Shown: in pieces, positions 8,562-15,842 of the stretch
Numbering within the stretch: position 1 is the stretch's first letter
How the letters are laid out: each line of letters opens with the position of its first letter
From: Geoglobus ahangari
Lineage (GTDB): Archaea > Halobacteriota > Archaeoglobi > Archaeoglobales > Archaeoglobaceae
DNA: 64,000 nt
Direction of reading: 5' to 3'
Assembly (NCBI RefSeq): GCF_001006045.1
Contig: NZ_CP011267.1
Location: 930,001-994,000, forward strand
Translations under genes and position numbers: made by a program
The notes under the pieces: model-generated
What the model saw: the letters and a program-made list of their open reading frames with translations, nothing else
Databases searched by the model: none
Told to the model about the DNA's origin: nothing

Positions 8562-9514
8562 AGCCTATCTACCTCTTTCACGGGCCTGCCGTCCCTCGTC
8601 TCCGGTGTGAGGTAGTCGAGAAACCTCTCGAAGTCAACGTCGTACAGCCTGAACGTGACCTTGAGCGGGGAGAGGATCGCATCCTCATCGGCGAAGTTTA
8701 TCCTTGAGACGTAAGCGGTCTGCTTGTTCAGGTACACAACCACCGACTTTCCCCTTCTCCCGGAGATCATCTCGCTCCTCGCCGTGTCGAGTATCCTCTG
8801 CATCCTCAGAAGCTCCCTGAACCTTGAGAGGTTCGTGGTTCTCGCTAACAGCTTGCTCTCCTCGACCTCTATTGATGCATCAGGAAAGAGGTTCAGAACC
8901 GTTTTTTTTACCTTCTCGACGTCTTCGGTTGGATGCACATCCGTCTCGACTTCAACCTCGACCCTCGGCACGAAGTGCCTTATTATCTCCCTCACCTTCT
9001 CCCTGAACTCCTCGATGTCGCCCACGTTCTCTATGGTGATGTCGGCCAGCCGTATCGCCTCCCCCATGTTCCACGACAGCTCCCTCTCATCCCTTCTCCT
9101 GAGGTCCTCGAGTGTTTTGACGTCATCATCCCTCTTTCTCCTGAGCGCCCTCTCGAACCTCACCTCAATTGGCGCCTCAACGTTTATGAGCACGAAGTCG
9201 TCGCCGAACTCCTCCCTGAACCTCTCAACCTCTGCTATCCCCCTGATACCGTCAACGACCACTATCCCTTTCTCCCCGAGCTTCTCCCTTATCAGTGGAA
9301 CGCATCTCTTCGCAATCGCGTCCATTCCCTCCTTTTCTCTCAGCTCACTCGCAACTCTGCCAGCATTTTCGTCTGTGAGCTCGAGCCCTCTCCTCCTGAC
9401 CTCCTCCCTGACGACATCTCCCATCACTACAACAGGGATCCCCATCTCCTCCGCTATCTTAGAGGCGGTGGTCTTGCCGCTGAGCGGGAGCCCAACGAAA
9501 GCGATGATCTTCAT
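8558..9514 (-). CDS. UPF0200/UPF0201 fusion: nucleotide kinase-like domain plus DUF54 RNA-binding-like domain
   Basis: The protein has 318 residues in two parts. Residues 1 to about 180 form a P-loop kinase domain (GLPLSGKTTAS near residues 8-18, DGIRG as a Walker B-like motif) similar to the dephospho-CoA/adenylate kinase-like UPF0200 family. Residues about 185-318 match UPF0201 (DUF54), with the strand VEVEVETDVHPTEDVEKVKK and a C-terminal half containing GRRGKSVVVYLNKQTAYV. In many archaea the two domains are separate proteins; a fused form is known in Archaeoglobus fulgidus. The substrate is unknown. Fusion implies the two act together. Confidence 0.82.
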   Translation of the reverse strand: MKIIAFVGLPLSGKTTASKIAEEMGIPVVVMGDVVREEVRRRGLELTDENAGRVASELREKEGMDAIAKRCVPLIREKLGEKGIVVVDGIRGIAEVERFREEFGDDFVLINVEAPIEVRFERALRRKRDDDVKTLEDLRRRDERELSWNMGEAIRLADITIENVGDIEEFREKVREIIRHFVPRVEVEVETDVHPTEDVEKVKKTVLNLFPDASIEVEESKLLARTTNLSRFRELLRMQRILDTARSEMISGRRGKSVVVYLNKQTAYVSRINFADEDAILSPLKVTFRLYDVDFERFLDYLTPETRDGRPVKEVDRL

Positions 9515-9608
9515 ATCCGGAAGTCTTTGAGGGAGTAATTAAAACTTTAGTCATTTCAACCGGGGGAGAAAAGAGATAAATATCCGCCCGTGAATCTTCT
9601 GGGTTGCA

Positions 9609-10610
9609 ATGAAGTGTGCCTCGTGCGGCAGGGAAAGCGAGTACCCGGTGTGCGGAAGGTGTCTGTCTGCACGCATAATTCCGGTAGACGTCCCTCCGGT
9701 TGTCGAGGTTACGAGGTGCTCGAGGTGCGGGGAGTACAGGCTCGACAGGTGGAGGGCCACAAGCTTGGAGGAGGCTGTGGAGTACCACCTCTCCAAAGGC
9801 GTGAGGGTTCATGAGGAGCTGCATGTTGACGAGATCGATTTCGAGCCTGTTGGTGAGGAGATTGGCAGGTACGTTTTCAGGCTCAGCGGGATGCTGAGGG
9901 ACCATCCGTACAGCTACGAGACGTTCTTCGAGGTGAGGGTGAGGAAGATAGCGTGTGAGAGGTGCAGCAGGCAGGCTGGTGGGTACTACGAGGCGATAAT
10001 TCAGATAAGGGCCAGCAACCGCAGCCTTAAGGACGAGGAGCTCGAGACAATCTCGGAGATGATTGCCGGCAGTGTTGAGAGGGAGCATTCTAATCCAAGA
10101 GCGTTCATCTCCAAGATCGAGGAGAGGAGAGAGGGAGTGGACGTTTACATAGGCGACAAGAGGCTCGCACAGAAGATAGCGAGAAACATCGCGAGAGCGT
10201 TTGGGGCCGAGATGAAGGAGAGCAGCAAGATAGCCGGAAGGGAGGACGGGAGGGACTTTTACAGGTTCACGTACCTCGTCAGGCTGCCCGAGTACTTTGT
10301 GGGGGACATAGTCGAGGATGGGGGTGCGGACGTAATAGTGACAAGCGTTGAGAAGAGGAAGGGTTACGACGTCATGACCGGAAAGCCCGTGAACCTCAGG
10401 AACCCGCGGGTTGTTGCGAGGGGCAGCGACCTCCTTGAGAGCTACGTGCTGAGCATGGACGAGAGCACGGTGGAGATTCTCGACCCGTACAGCTACGAGC
10501 CTGTGACTGTTGCTAAGCCAGACTTCAGGTTCAGGGCAGGGGACAGGGTGTTTGTTGCTAAGGCTGGAGAGAGGTACATAGTCGTCCACGAGAGTCTGGT
10601 GAGGAGATGA
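9609..10610 (+). CDS. NMD3-family ribosome-associated protein
   Basis: The 333-residue protein begins with paired zinc-binding elements, CASCGRESEYPVCGRC (residues 3-18) and CSRCGEYRL, followed by a CERCSRQAGGYYEA segment near residue 118. This Zn-ribbon arrangement defines the NMD3 family. In eukaryotes NMD3 exports the 60S subunit; in archaea, which have no nucleus, a late large-subunit assembly role is inferred. The gene overlaps taw2 by 4 bp (ATGA), so the two are translationally coupled. An AT-rich stretch at about 9540-9590 upstream probably holds the promoter. Confidence 0.88.
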   Translation: MKCASCGRESEYPVCGRCLSARIIPVDVPPVVEVTRCSRCGEYRLDRWRATSLEEAVEYHLSKGVRVHEELHVDEIDFEPVGEEIGRYVFRLSGMLRDHPYSYETFFEVRVRKIACERCSRQAGGYYEAIIQIRASNRSLKDEELETISEMIAGSVEREHSNPRAFISKIEERREGVDVYIGDKRLAQKIARNIARAFGAEMKESSKIAGREDGRDFYRFTYLVRLPEYFVGDIVEDGGADVIVTSVEKRKGYDVMTGKPVNLRNPRVVARGSDLLESYVLSMDESTVEILDPYSYEPVTVAKPDFRFRAGDRVFVAKAGERYIVVHESLVRR

Positions 10611-11608
10611 AGGCCCTCAGGGTCAGGAAGGAGATCGCCGAGGAAGTGCGTAGGAAGGTGGAGAGGCTCGGGCTGAAGGACAGGTCGAGGAGGATAAGGT
10701 TCGAGGACGGCTACGTGATAATCCCTGTTGTTGACGGCTTCGACCTCGAGATTGAGGGTGCAGAGGTTGTTGAAGACGCAAACCCGGTTTTCAGGGAGAG
10801 GAGGAACTTTAGGGAGATTGTGGAGAGCATTGCCGGCCATTATCCGAGGTACGCCGACCTGAAGCTCTTTGGAAGGGTTGGAGTGATGAAGCTGCCCGGG
10901 GAGCTCATGGGGTACAGAGACAGGATTGCCGAGGAGGTCGTCAGGCATTACGGGCTGAAAGCCCTGTGGCTCGACCGCGGGAGGCACGGGATGCTCAGGA
11001 AGCCCGAAATGGAACCGCTTTTTGGGGACGAGAGCATGGTTGAGCACAGGGAGAACGGCTGCGTTTTCAGGTTCGACCTGACGAAGGTGATGTACAGCCA
11101 GGGGAACCAGTACGAGAAGATGAGGGTTGCGAGGCTCGTCGGGGACGGAGAGGTCGTGCTCGACATGTTCGCGGGAATCGGATACTTCACGATCCCGGTG
11201 GCCAAGCATTCGCGAGCGAGGAGGGTGTATGCGGTTGAAATAAACCCTGACTCCTACTTTTTCCTGCTCGAGAACGTGAGGCTGAATGGGGTGAGGAATG
11301 TTGTTCCGATTCTTGGAGACTCTATGCACGTGATCCCGGAGAGCTTTGCCGACAGGGTCATCATGGGCCACATTTATGCTGAGCAGTTCCTGCAGAACGC
11401 GATCTCCGCATTAAGGGATGAGGGATGGGTGCACTACCACGAGGCGGTTCCGGTTAGGGTGCTGGAGAGGCCTGTGGAGAGGGTGAGAAGAGCGGCGGAA
11501 AGGATGGGTGCGAGAGTTATCGAGATTGGAATGAGGAAGGTCAAGAACTACGCACCCAACGTCCTGCACGTGGTTGTGGATGCGAGGATTAAGAGGCTAT
11601 CCAAATAA
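10607..11608 (+). CDS. taw2: tRNA wybutosine-pathway aminocarboxypropyltransferase, TYW2-like
   Basis: The 333-residue protein has a Trm5/TYW2-type fold: an N-terminal domain, then a SAM-binding VLDMFAGIGYFTIPVAK near residue 190 and YAVEINPDSY. The next motif reads DRVIMGHIYAEQF. Trm5 methyltransferases have an NLP-type catalytic motif here, whereas TYW2/Taw2 enzymes have MG, followed by HYHE as seen here. I therefore call Taw2, which transfers the 3-amino-3-carboxypropyl group of SAM to the modified G37 of tRNA-Phe. The window also encodes Taw3 at 38400, which acts in the same pathway. Confidence 0.82.
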   Translation: MKALRVRKEIAEEVRRKVERLGLKDRSRRIRFEDGYVIIPVVDGFDLEIEGAEVVEDANPVFRERRNFREIVESIAGHYPRYADLKLFGRVGVMKLPGELMGYRDRIAEEVVRHYGLKALWLDRGRHGMLRKPEMEPLFGDESMVEHRENGCVFRFDLTKVMYSQGNQYEKMRVARLVGDGEVVLDMFAGIGYFTIPVAKHSRARRVYAVEINPDSYFFLLENVRLNGVRNVVPILGDSMHVIPESFADRVIMGHIYAEQFLQNAISALRDEGWVHYHEAVPVRVLERPVERVRRAAERMGARVIEIGMRKVKNYAPNVLHVVVDARIKRLSK

Positions 11609-12094
11609 CAGCCTGAAGTATCCTATGTAGGGTATCCTGAAGACCGCCACCCCTATTATCCAATCCTTCTTGACAGGCTTAGACAGGAACGGCTGGTCTA
11701 TCATCAGGTTGTGGTCGCCCTTGGTTATGTAGCCGTCGTTCTCCGCGACGTAGTTGCCTATCTTATCCCCTTTTTTGACATACATAATCGCCCGGTGTAT
11801 TATCGGCGTTTTTGAGCTGTCTCCGTTTGGCCTGTAGACTATCACGTCCCCGTAGTCGCCGAACATCTTGTAGTCCTTCAGCTTTCCCTCCACGTACGTT
11901 ATGATCTCCTTCTTTTCAGGGCTCACGAGGAAAACCACGTCTCCAACGTGGAGATTTGGCTCCATGCTCCCGCTCTGCACCGCGACCATAAACGGCCATG
12001 TTCCAGTTAGCGCATAACCCCCACCAGCAATAATCCCGACAATTATAAGAGTGGTGACCACATCCTTAATTAATCCCATCAGCTTAGATTGCAT
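11597..12094 (-). CDS. Signal peptidase I, archaeal/ER type
   Basis: The 165-residue protein has one N-terminal membrane helix (about residues 10-31), then the catalytic serine box QSGSMEPNLHVGD. PIIHRAIMY supplies a histidine in place of the bacterial general-base lysine, and KGDHNLMIDQP carries the conserved aspartates. These features mark the Ser-His archaeal/eukaryotic signal peptidase class, which cleaves secretory signal peptides at the membrane. Its 3' end overlaps taw2 by 12 bp in convergent orientation. Only 17 bp separate its start from the divergent polymerase gene. Confidence 0.9.
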   Translation of the reverse strand: MQSKLMGLIKDVVTTLIIVGIIAGGGYALTGTWPFMVAVQSGSMEPNLHVGDVVFLVSPEKKEIITYVEGKLKDYKMFGDYGDVIVYRPNGDSSKTPIIHRAIMYVKKGDKIGNYVAENDGYITKGDHNLMIDQPFLSKPVKKDWIIGVAVFRIPYIGYFRLLFG

Positions 12095-12111
12095 GACACG
12101 GGGGGAATTTC

Positions 12112-13584
12112 ATGGTTATTAAAAATATCGACCAGAAGACTGTTGTGGCCAAGTTCGCCCTGAACGGGTACAACGTTCATCCCGATGCCGTCAGGCTCAT
12201 CCTCTCAAGCAACCTGAACGTGGACAGGGTCGTTGAGGAGGTGTGCAGGCGGTGCAACGGCTCGTTCATAATAACTCCCGACGAGGTCTCTCAGGTCCTG
12301 AAGGAGCTCGAGAGGAGGATAAGAAGCGAAGAGGCTGAAAAGCCGTCGAAGGTTGAGCCAAGGGTGGAAACTGGTGGGAGAGCGGAGATAAGGGTTCTGA
12401 AGGATGTTACGGGGAAGTCAACATGCAGGGGGACGGTCGAGGACTTCGTCGCGTACTTCAACTCCCGCTTTGAGAAGATCGCCGGCATACTGAGGAACAG
12501 GGTCAAGGCCATACCCATCTCCTCTCTTACGAAAATAAGGGCTGAGACCGTCGAGGTTATTGGCTTTGCCGACAACGTGAGGGAGCTCAGCGAGGAGAAG
12601 GCCGTTTTTGAGGTTGAGGACAAGACAGGCAGGGTCAGGGTGTATGCCGAGGGGAAGGTGAAGGAGCAGGCAATGGAGCTCTTCGGCGATGAGGTTGTTG
12701 GAGTTGTGGGCAGGCTGAGGGGGAGGAGCATAATCGCCGACAGGATAGTCTTCCCCGAGGTTCCCATGAACGGGAAGTCGAAGGCGAAGAGGGACTTCAG
12801 CATGGTCTTCATCTCCGACATCCACTTCGGGAGCGACACCTTCCTCAAGGAGGAGTGGGAGCGGTTTGTGAGGTGGATAAACTGCGAGAGCGGGAACGAG
12901 AGGATGGATTCCCTTGCGGAGACCGTCAAGTACATCTTCGTCGCAGGAGATGTTGTGGACGGGGTCGGAATTTACCCAGATCAGGACAAAGAGCTGGAGA
13001 TTCTGGACATATACGGGCAGTATGAGTTCGCTGCGGAGCAGTTCGACAAGATAAGGAAGGACGTGAAGATCATACTATCCCCCGGAAACCACGACGCTGT
13101 CAGGCAGGCCGAGCCGCAGCCAGCACTTCCAAAGGAGTTCTCGAGCCTGTTCTCCAGCAACGTCATCCACGTTGGCAACCCGGTGTGGGTGGACGTTGAG
13201 GGTGTGAAGGTTCTAATGTACCACGGCAGGAGCCTAGACGACATAATCTCGAGAATTCCGAGGCTGAGCTACGAAGCTCCGCAGAATGCGATGCTCGAGC
13301 TGCTCAAGCGAAGGCACCTCGCCCCCCTTTACGGTGAGAGAAGCCCGATTGCGCCGGAGAAGGAGGACTACCTCGTCATAGACGACATACCCGACATAAT
13401 CCACTCGGGCCACGTTCACACCTACGGCACGGCCTTTTACAGAGGGGTTTTCGTGGTGAACTCCTCCACGTGGCAGAGCCAGACAGAGTTCCAGAAGAAG
13501 GTGAACCTGAACCCGATGCCGGGCAACGTCGCGGTTTATCAGCCCGGTGGGAACGTCTACAGGCTCAGGTTCTACAGTTCCTGA
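12112..13584 (+). CDS. polB: DNA polymerase D (Pol II) small subunit DP1
   Basis: The 490-residue subunit has an OB-fold region (about residues 145-215) and a C-terminal calcineurin-like phosphoesterase domain. The metal-binding motifs are ISDIHFGSD, VAGDVVDG, LSPGNHD, MYHGR and SGHVHTYG. In archaeal PolD the intact metal site gives 3'-5' proofreading exonuclease activity, and all five motifs are present here. A strong GGGGGGA ribosome-binding site precedes the ATG. The partner DP2 is not in the window. Confidence 0.94.
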   Translation: MVIKNIDQKTVVAKFALNGYNVHPDAVRLILSSNLNVDRVVEEVCRRCNGSFIITPDEVSQVLKELERRIRSEEAEKPSKVEPRVETGGRAEIRVLKDVTGKSTCRGTVEDFVAYFNSRFEKIAGILRNRVKAIPISSLTKIRAETVEVIGFADNVRELSEEKAVFEVEDKTGRVRVYAEGKVKEQAMELFGDEVVGVVGRLRGRSIIADRIVFPEVPMNGKSKAKRDFSMVFISDIHFGSDTFLKEEWERFVRWINCESGNERMDSLAETVKYIFVAGDVVDGVGIYPDQDKELEILDIYGQYEFAAEQFDKIRKDVKIILSPGNHDAVRQAEPQPALPKEFSSLFSSNVIHVGNPVWVDVEGVKVLMYHGRSLDDIISRIPRLSYEAPQNAMLELLKRRHLAPLYGERSPIAPEKEDYLVIDDIPDIIHSGHVHTYGTAFYRGVFVVNSSTWQSQTEFQKKVNLNPMPGNVAVYQPGGNVYRLRFYSS

Positions 13585-13618
13585 TGCTTTGGCATTTCCC
13601 TTCGAATCATTTCGTAAT

Positions 13619-13630
13619 CTATTTATAACG
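13619..13630 (+). promoter_or_regulatory. Predicted TATA box for the benzoate-CoA-ligase-like gene
   Basis: CTATTTATAACG is an archaeal TATA-like element in an AT-rich gap. Transcription would start near 13650-13655, leaving a leader of about 30 nt that contains the GGAGGT ribosome-binding site at 13671-13676. Confidence 0.45.
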
Positions 13631-13685
13631 ATAAATTAGGAAGTTGCAAATTGAGGTTAAAAAGCGTTACGGAGGTAGATGTGAA

Positions 13686-15350
13686 ATGGGAATTCTGGAC
13701 TATGTTGTACCGAAGGAGAGCTGGCCTGACATAGTTATCCCCGATGAGGTGAAGGCCTACATCGGAGACAGGAAGGAGATAAACCTTGCCGAGGAGATTC
13801 TGGACAGGAACATAAAGGAGGGAAGGGGAAGGAAGGTCGCAATCTACTTTGAAGACAGGAGGGTGACGTACAGAGACCTGTACAGACTGAGCAACAAGAT
13901 CGCCAACTTCCTGAAGAGCATCGGCATAGAGAAGTACGACAGGGTTGGCTTCAGGATGAGGAACATGCCTGAAGCTGTTGCGGTGAACTTCGGTATAATG
14001 AAGGCCGGAGCCATTCCCGTGCCCCTTAACCCAATGTGGGCCAAGAAGGAGATCGTGCACGTGGCCAACAACGCCGAGATAAAGGCCATCTTCGTAACAG
14101 GAGATGACAAGACTTTCAAGGCGGTTGAGGAGTCCGTTCCGGAGTTCAACACCGTGCAGAAAGTGATTGTGACTGAGAGGGAAGGCCTTGAGGATCCGTT
14201 CGTGTCCTTCAACGAGGTATACAAGGAGAGCGCCAAGTTCGACCCCGTGCCTCTCGAGATCGGAACCCCGGCAGCCATACTCTTCACCTCCGGAACGACC
14301 GGCCTGCCCAAGGGCTGTGTGCACTTCGTCGAGAACATCCTCTCTGCCGTCTACCTTGTAGGGAAGTATGTGTGGAAGCTCACCGAGGATGATGTTGTCG
14401 GCGGCCCGGCGCCGGTAAGCTTCGCCATGGGTTACGGAAACGGCTGTCTCATCCCGTACTTCCACGGAGCCGCGACGAGCATCTGGCCCGGCTTCAGCGT
14501 GGAGAACTTCTTCAAGTATGTCGAGGAGCACGGCATAACCGTGTTCAGCTCCCTGCCAACGGCGTACAGAATGATCCTCGCCAACCCGCAGCTTGACGAG
14601 TACATGAAGAACTACGACCTCTCGAGCCTCAGGCTCTGCACAGGCGGTGGTGAGGCACTCGGTGCTGAGACCGCGAAGAGGTGGCTCGAGAAGTTCGGCA
14701 TGCCGATCTACGAGTCTCTTGGGGCTACGGAGATGGTTCACATCTGCATAAGCAACACCGTAGCACCAGAGCCGAGGGCGGGAAGCATCGGCTGGCCTGT
14801 GCCGGGCTACGTGGCGAGAATAATCGACCCCGAGACCGGAGAGGAGTGCAAGCCGGGAGAGGTCGGAAACCTCTACATAAAGGGGCCGACCGGCATAAGG
14901 TACTGGAACCACCCCACCAGACCGCTGGCCGAGAAGCAGAAGGAGAGCGTGAAGAACGGCTGGAACGTGCTCGGCGACTTCGTCAGAAAGGACGAGGAGG
15001 GCTACATCTACTTCGTCTCGAGAGACGACGACCTGATCAAGTCCTCCGGCTACAGAATCGGTCCTGATGAGATCGAGCAGCCGCTCAGCCAGCACCCGGC
15101 TGTTAAGGAGTGCGCGGTCATCGGAGTGCCCGATCCAGAGGGAATCAGGGGACAGATCGTCAAGGCGGTCGTTGTGCTCAAAGAAGGTTATGAGCCGAGT
15201 GAGGAGCTCAAGAAGGACATGCTGAAGTTCCTGGAGCAGCACATCGCCAAGTACAAGCTTCCGAGGATCATCGAGTTCAGGGATGAGCCTCTGCCGAGAA
15301 CCGCCACAGGAAAGCTCCTGAGGAGGTTCCTGAAGGAGGAGAACAAGTAA
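13686..15350 (+). CDS. Acyl-CoA synthetase of the benzoate-CoA ligase type
   Basis: The 554-residue AMP-forming ligase has FTSGTTGLPKGC near residue 200, a SLGATEMVHICISN motif, GWNVLGDFVRKDEEGY and the terminal catalytic lysine segment RTATGKLLRR. The ATEM-H-x-x-x-SN pattern is characteristic of benzoate-CoA and 2-aminobenzoate-CoA ligases rather than fatty acyl ligases, so an aromatic or short organic acid is the likely substrate. The ATG at 13686 is chosen over an upstream in-frame TTG at 13644 because GGAGGT sits 9 nt before it. A sodium:solute symporter operon follows 211 bp downstream, which suggests import and activation of the same acid. Confidence 0.83.
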   Translation: MGILDYVVPKESWPDIVIPDEVKAYIGDRKEINLAEEILDRNIKEGRGRKVAIYFEDRRVTYRDLYRLSNKIANFLKSIGIEKYDRVGFRMRNMPEAVAVNFGIMKAGAIPVPLNPMWAKKEIVHVANNAEIKAIFVTGDDKTFKAVEESVPEFNTVQKVIVTEREGLEDPFVSFNEVYKESAKFDPVPLEIGTPAAILFTSGTTGLPKGCVHFVENILSAVYLVGKYVWKLTEDDVVGGPAPVSFAMGYGNGCLIPYFHGAATSIWPGFSVENFFKYVEEHGITVFSSLPTAYRMILANPQLDEYMKNYDLSSLRLCTGGGEALGAETAKRWLEKFGMPIYESLGATEMVHICISNTVAPEPRAGSIGWPVPGYVARIIDPETGEECKPGEVGNLYIKGPTGIRYWNHPTRPLAEKQKESVKNGWNVLGDFVRKDEEGYIYFVSRDDDLIKSSGYRIGPDEIEQPLSQHPAVKECAVIGVPDPEGIRGQIVKAVVVLKEGYEPSEELKKDMLKFLEQHIAKYKLPRIIEFRDEPLPRTATGKLLRRFLKEENK

Positions 15351-15375
15351 CCCCAAATTTTTTCTTTTCTTGTTG
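15348..15375 (+). terminator. Predicted T-rich transcription terminator
   Basis: The stop codon is followed directly by TAACCCCAAATTTTTT and then CTTTTC. Oligo-T runs terminate archaeal transcription. The same 16-nt string, including the stop codon, recurs at 17601-17616 after the symporter gene. Confidence 0.5.
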
Positions 15376-15493
15376 GCAAATTTTCTTTTCAAGTTTATGG
15401 CGTTTTTCGTCAATTGCCGTTTCCATGTTGCACAGTTGCGCAACAAACCAAATTCTAATTAACGTTAAATTTTTTTATGATTAATGGTGACAG

Positions 15494-15534
15494 ATTGCGA
15501 AATATTTAAATAATACATGATTTTTGATTATCAA
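15494..15534 (+). promoter_or_regulatory. Promoter and possible operator upstream of the symporter operon
   Basis: ATTGCGAAATATTTAAAT reads as a BRE (GCGAAA) followed by a TATA box. About 25 nt downstream is the near-palindrome TTGATTATCAA (15524-15534), at the expected start of transcription, which is where an archaeal repressor would bind. A perfect 10-bp palindrome, GTTGCGCAAC, lies further upstream at 15435-15444. The binding protein is unknown. Confidence 0.45.
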
Positions 15535-15561
15535 TCGAGAAGGTTTTGGCAGGTGAGATAC

Positions 15562-15831
15562 ATGGTAGAGGGAAGCGGAGTTAGTGAAGAGAAGTTCCAG
15601 GAGTACTGGAGCAAAATGAAGGGACTGACCATAGTGATGCTGCTGCTATGGACAATACCAGCGTTCTGGATGCACGTGCCGGTTTCGACCACACAGCACA
15701 TAAGAATACTCGGAGGAATACCACTCCACTGGTTCTTGGCAGGCTTCGTTGCAGTGGTTTTCGGAATTGCACTGATCTTCATCTACGCCATAATAATGGA
15801 CAAGTGGGATAGGGAGATTCTCGGGAAGTGA
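15562..15831 (+). CDS. Small subunit of two-component sodium:solute symporter (DUF4212)
   Basis: The 89-residue protein has a short cytoplasmic N-terminus and two membrane helices (about residues 21-39 and 56-78), the layout of the DUF4212 small subunit. In bacteria this subunit is always next to an SSS-family transporter of the VC_2705 type, as here (gap 11 bp). The ATG at 15562 follows AGGTGAG with good spacing; an upstream in-frame start at 15517 would add 15 atypical residues. Confidence 0.85.
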   Translation: MVEGSGVSEEKFQEYWSKMKGLTIVMLLLWTIPAFWMHVPVSTTQHIRILGGIPLHWFLAGFVAVVFGIALIFIYAIIMDKWDREILGK

Positions 15832-15842
15832 GGTGGTAGAGG

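Noticed and set aside
13623-15446. A 607-codon open frame on the minus strand opposite the benzoate-CoA-ligase-like gene
   Set aside because: It is longer than the gene itself, but its translation is low-complexity and matches no family, while the plus frame has every ligase motif. GC-rich codon bias keeps antisense frames open.
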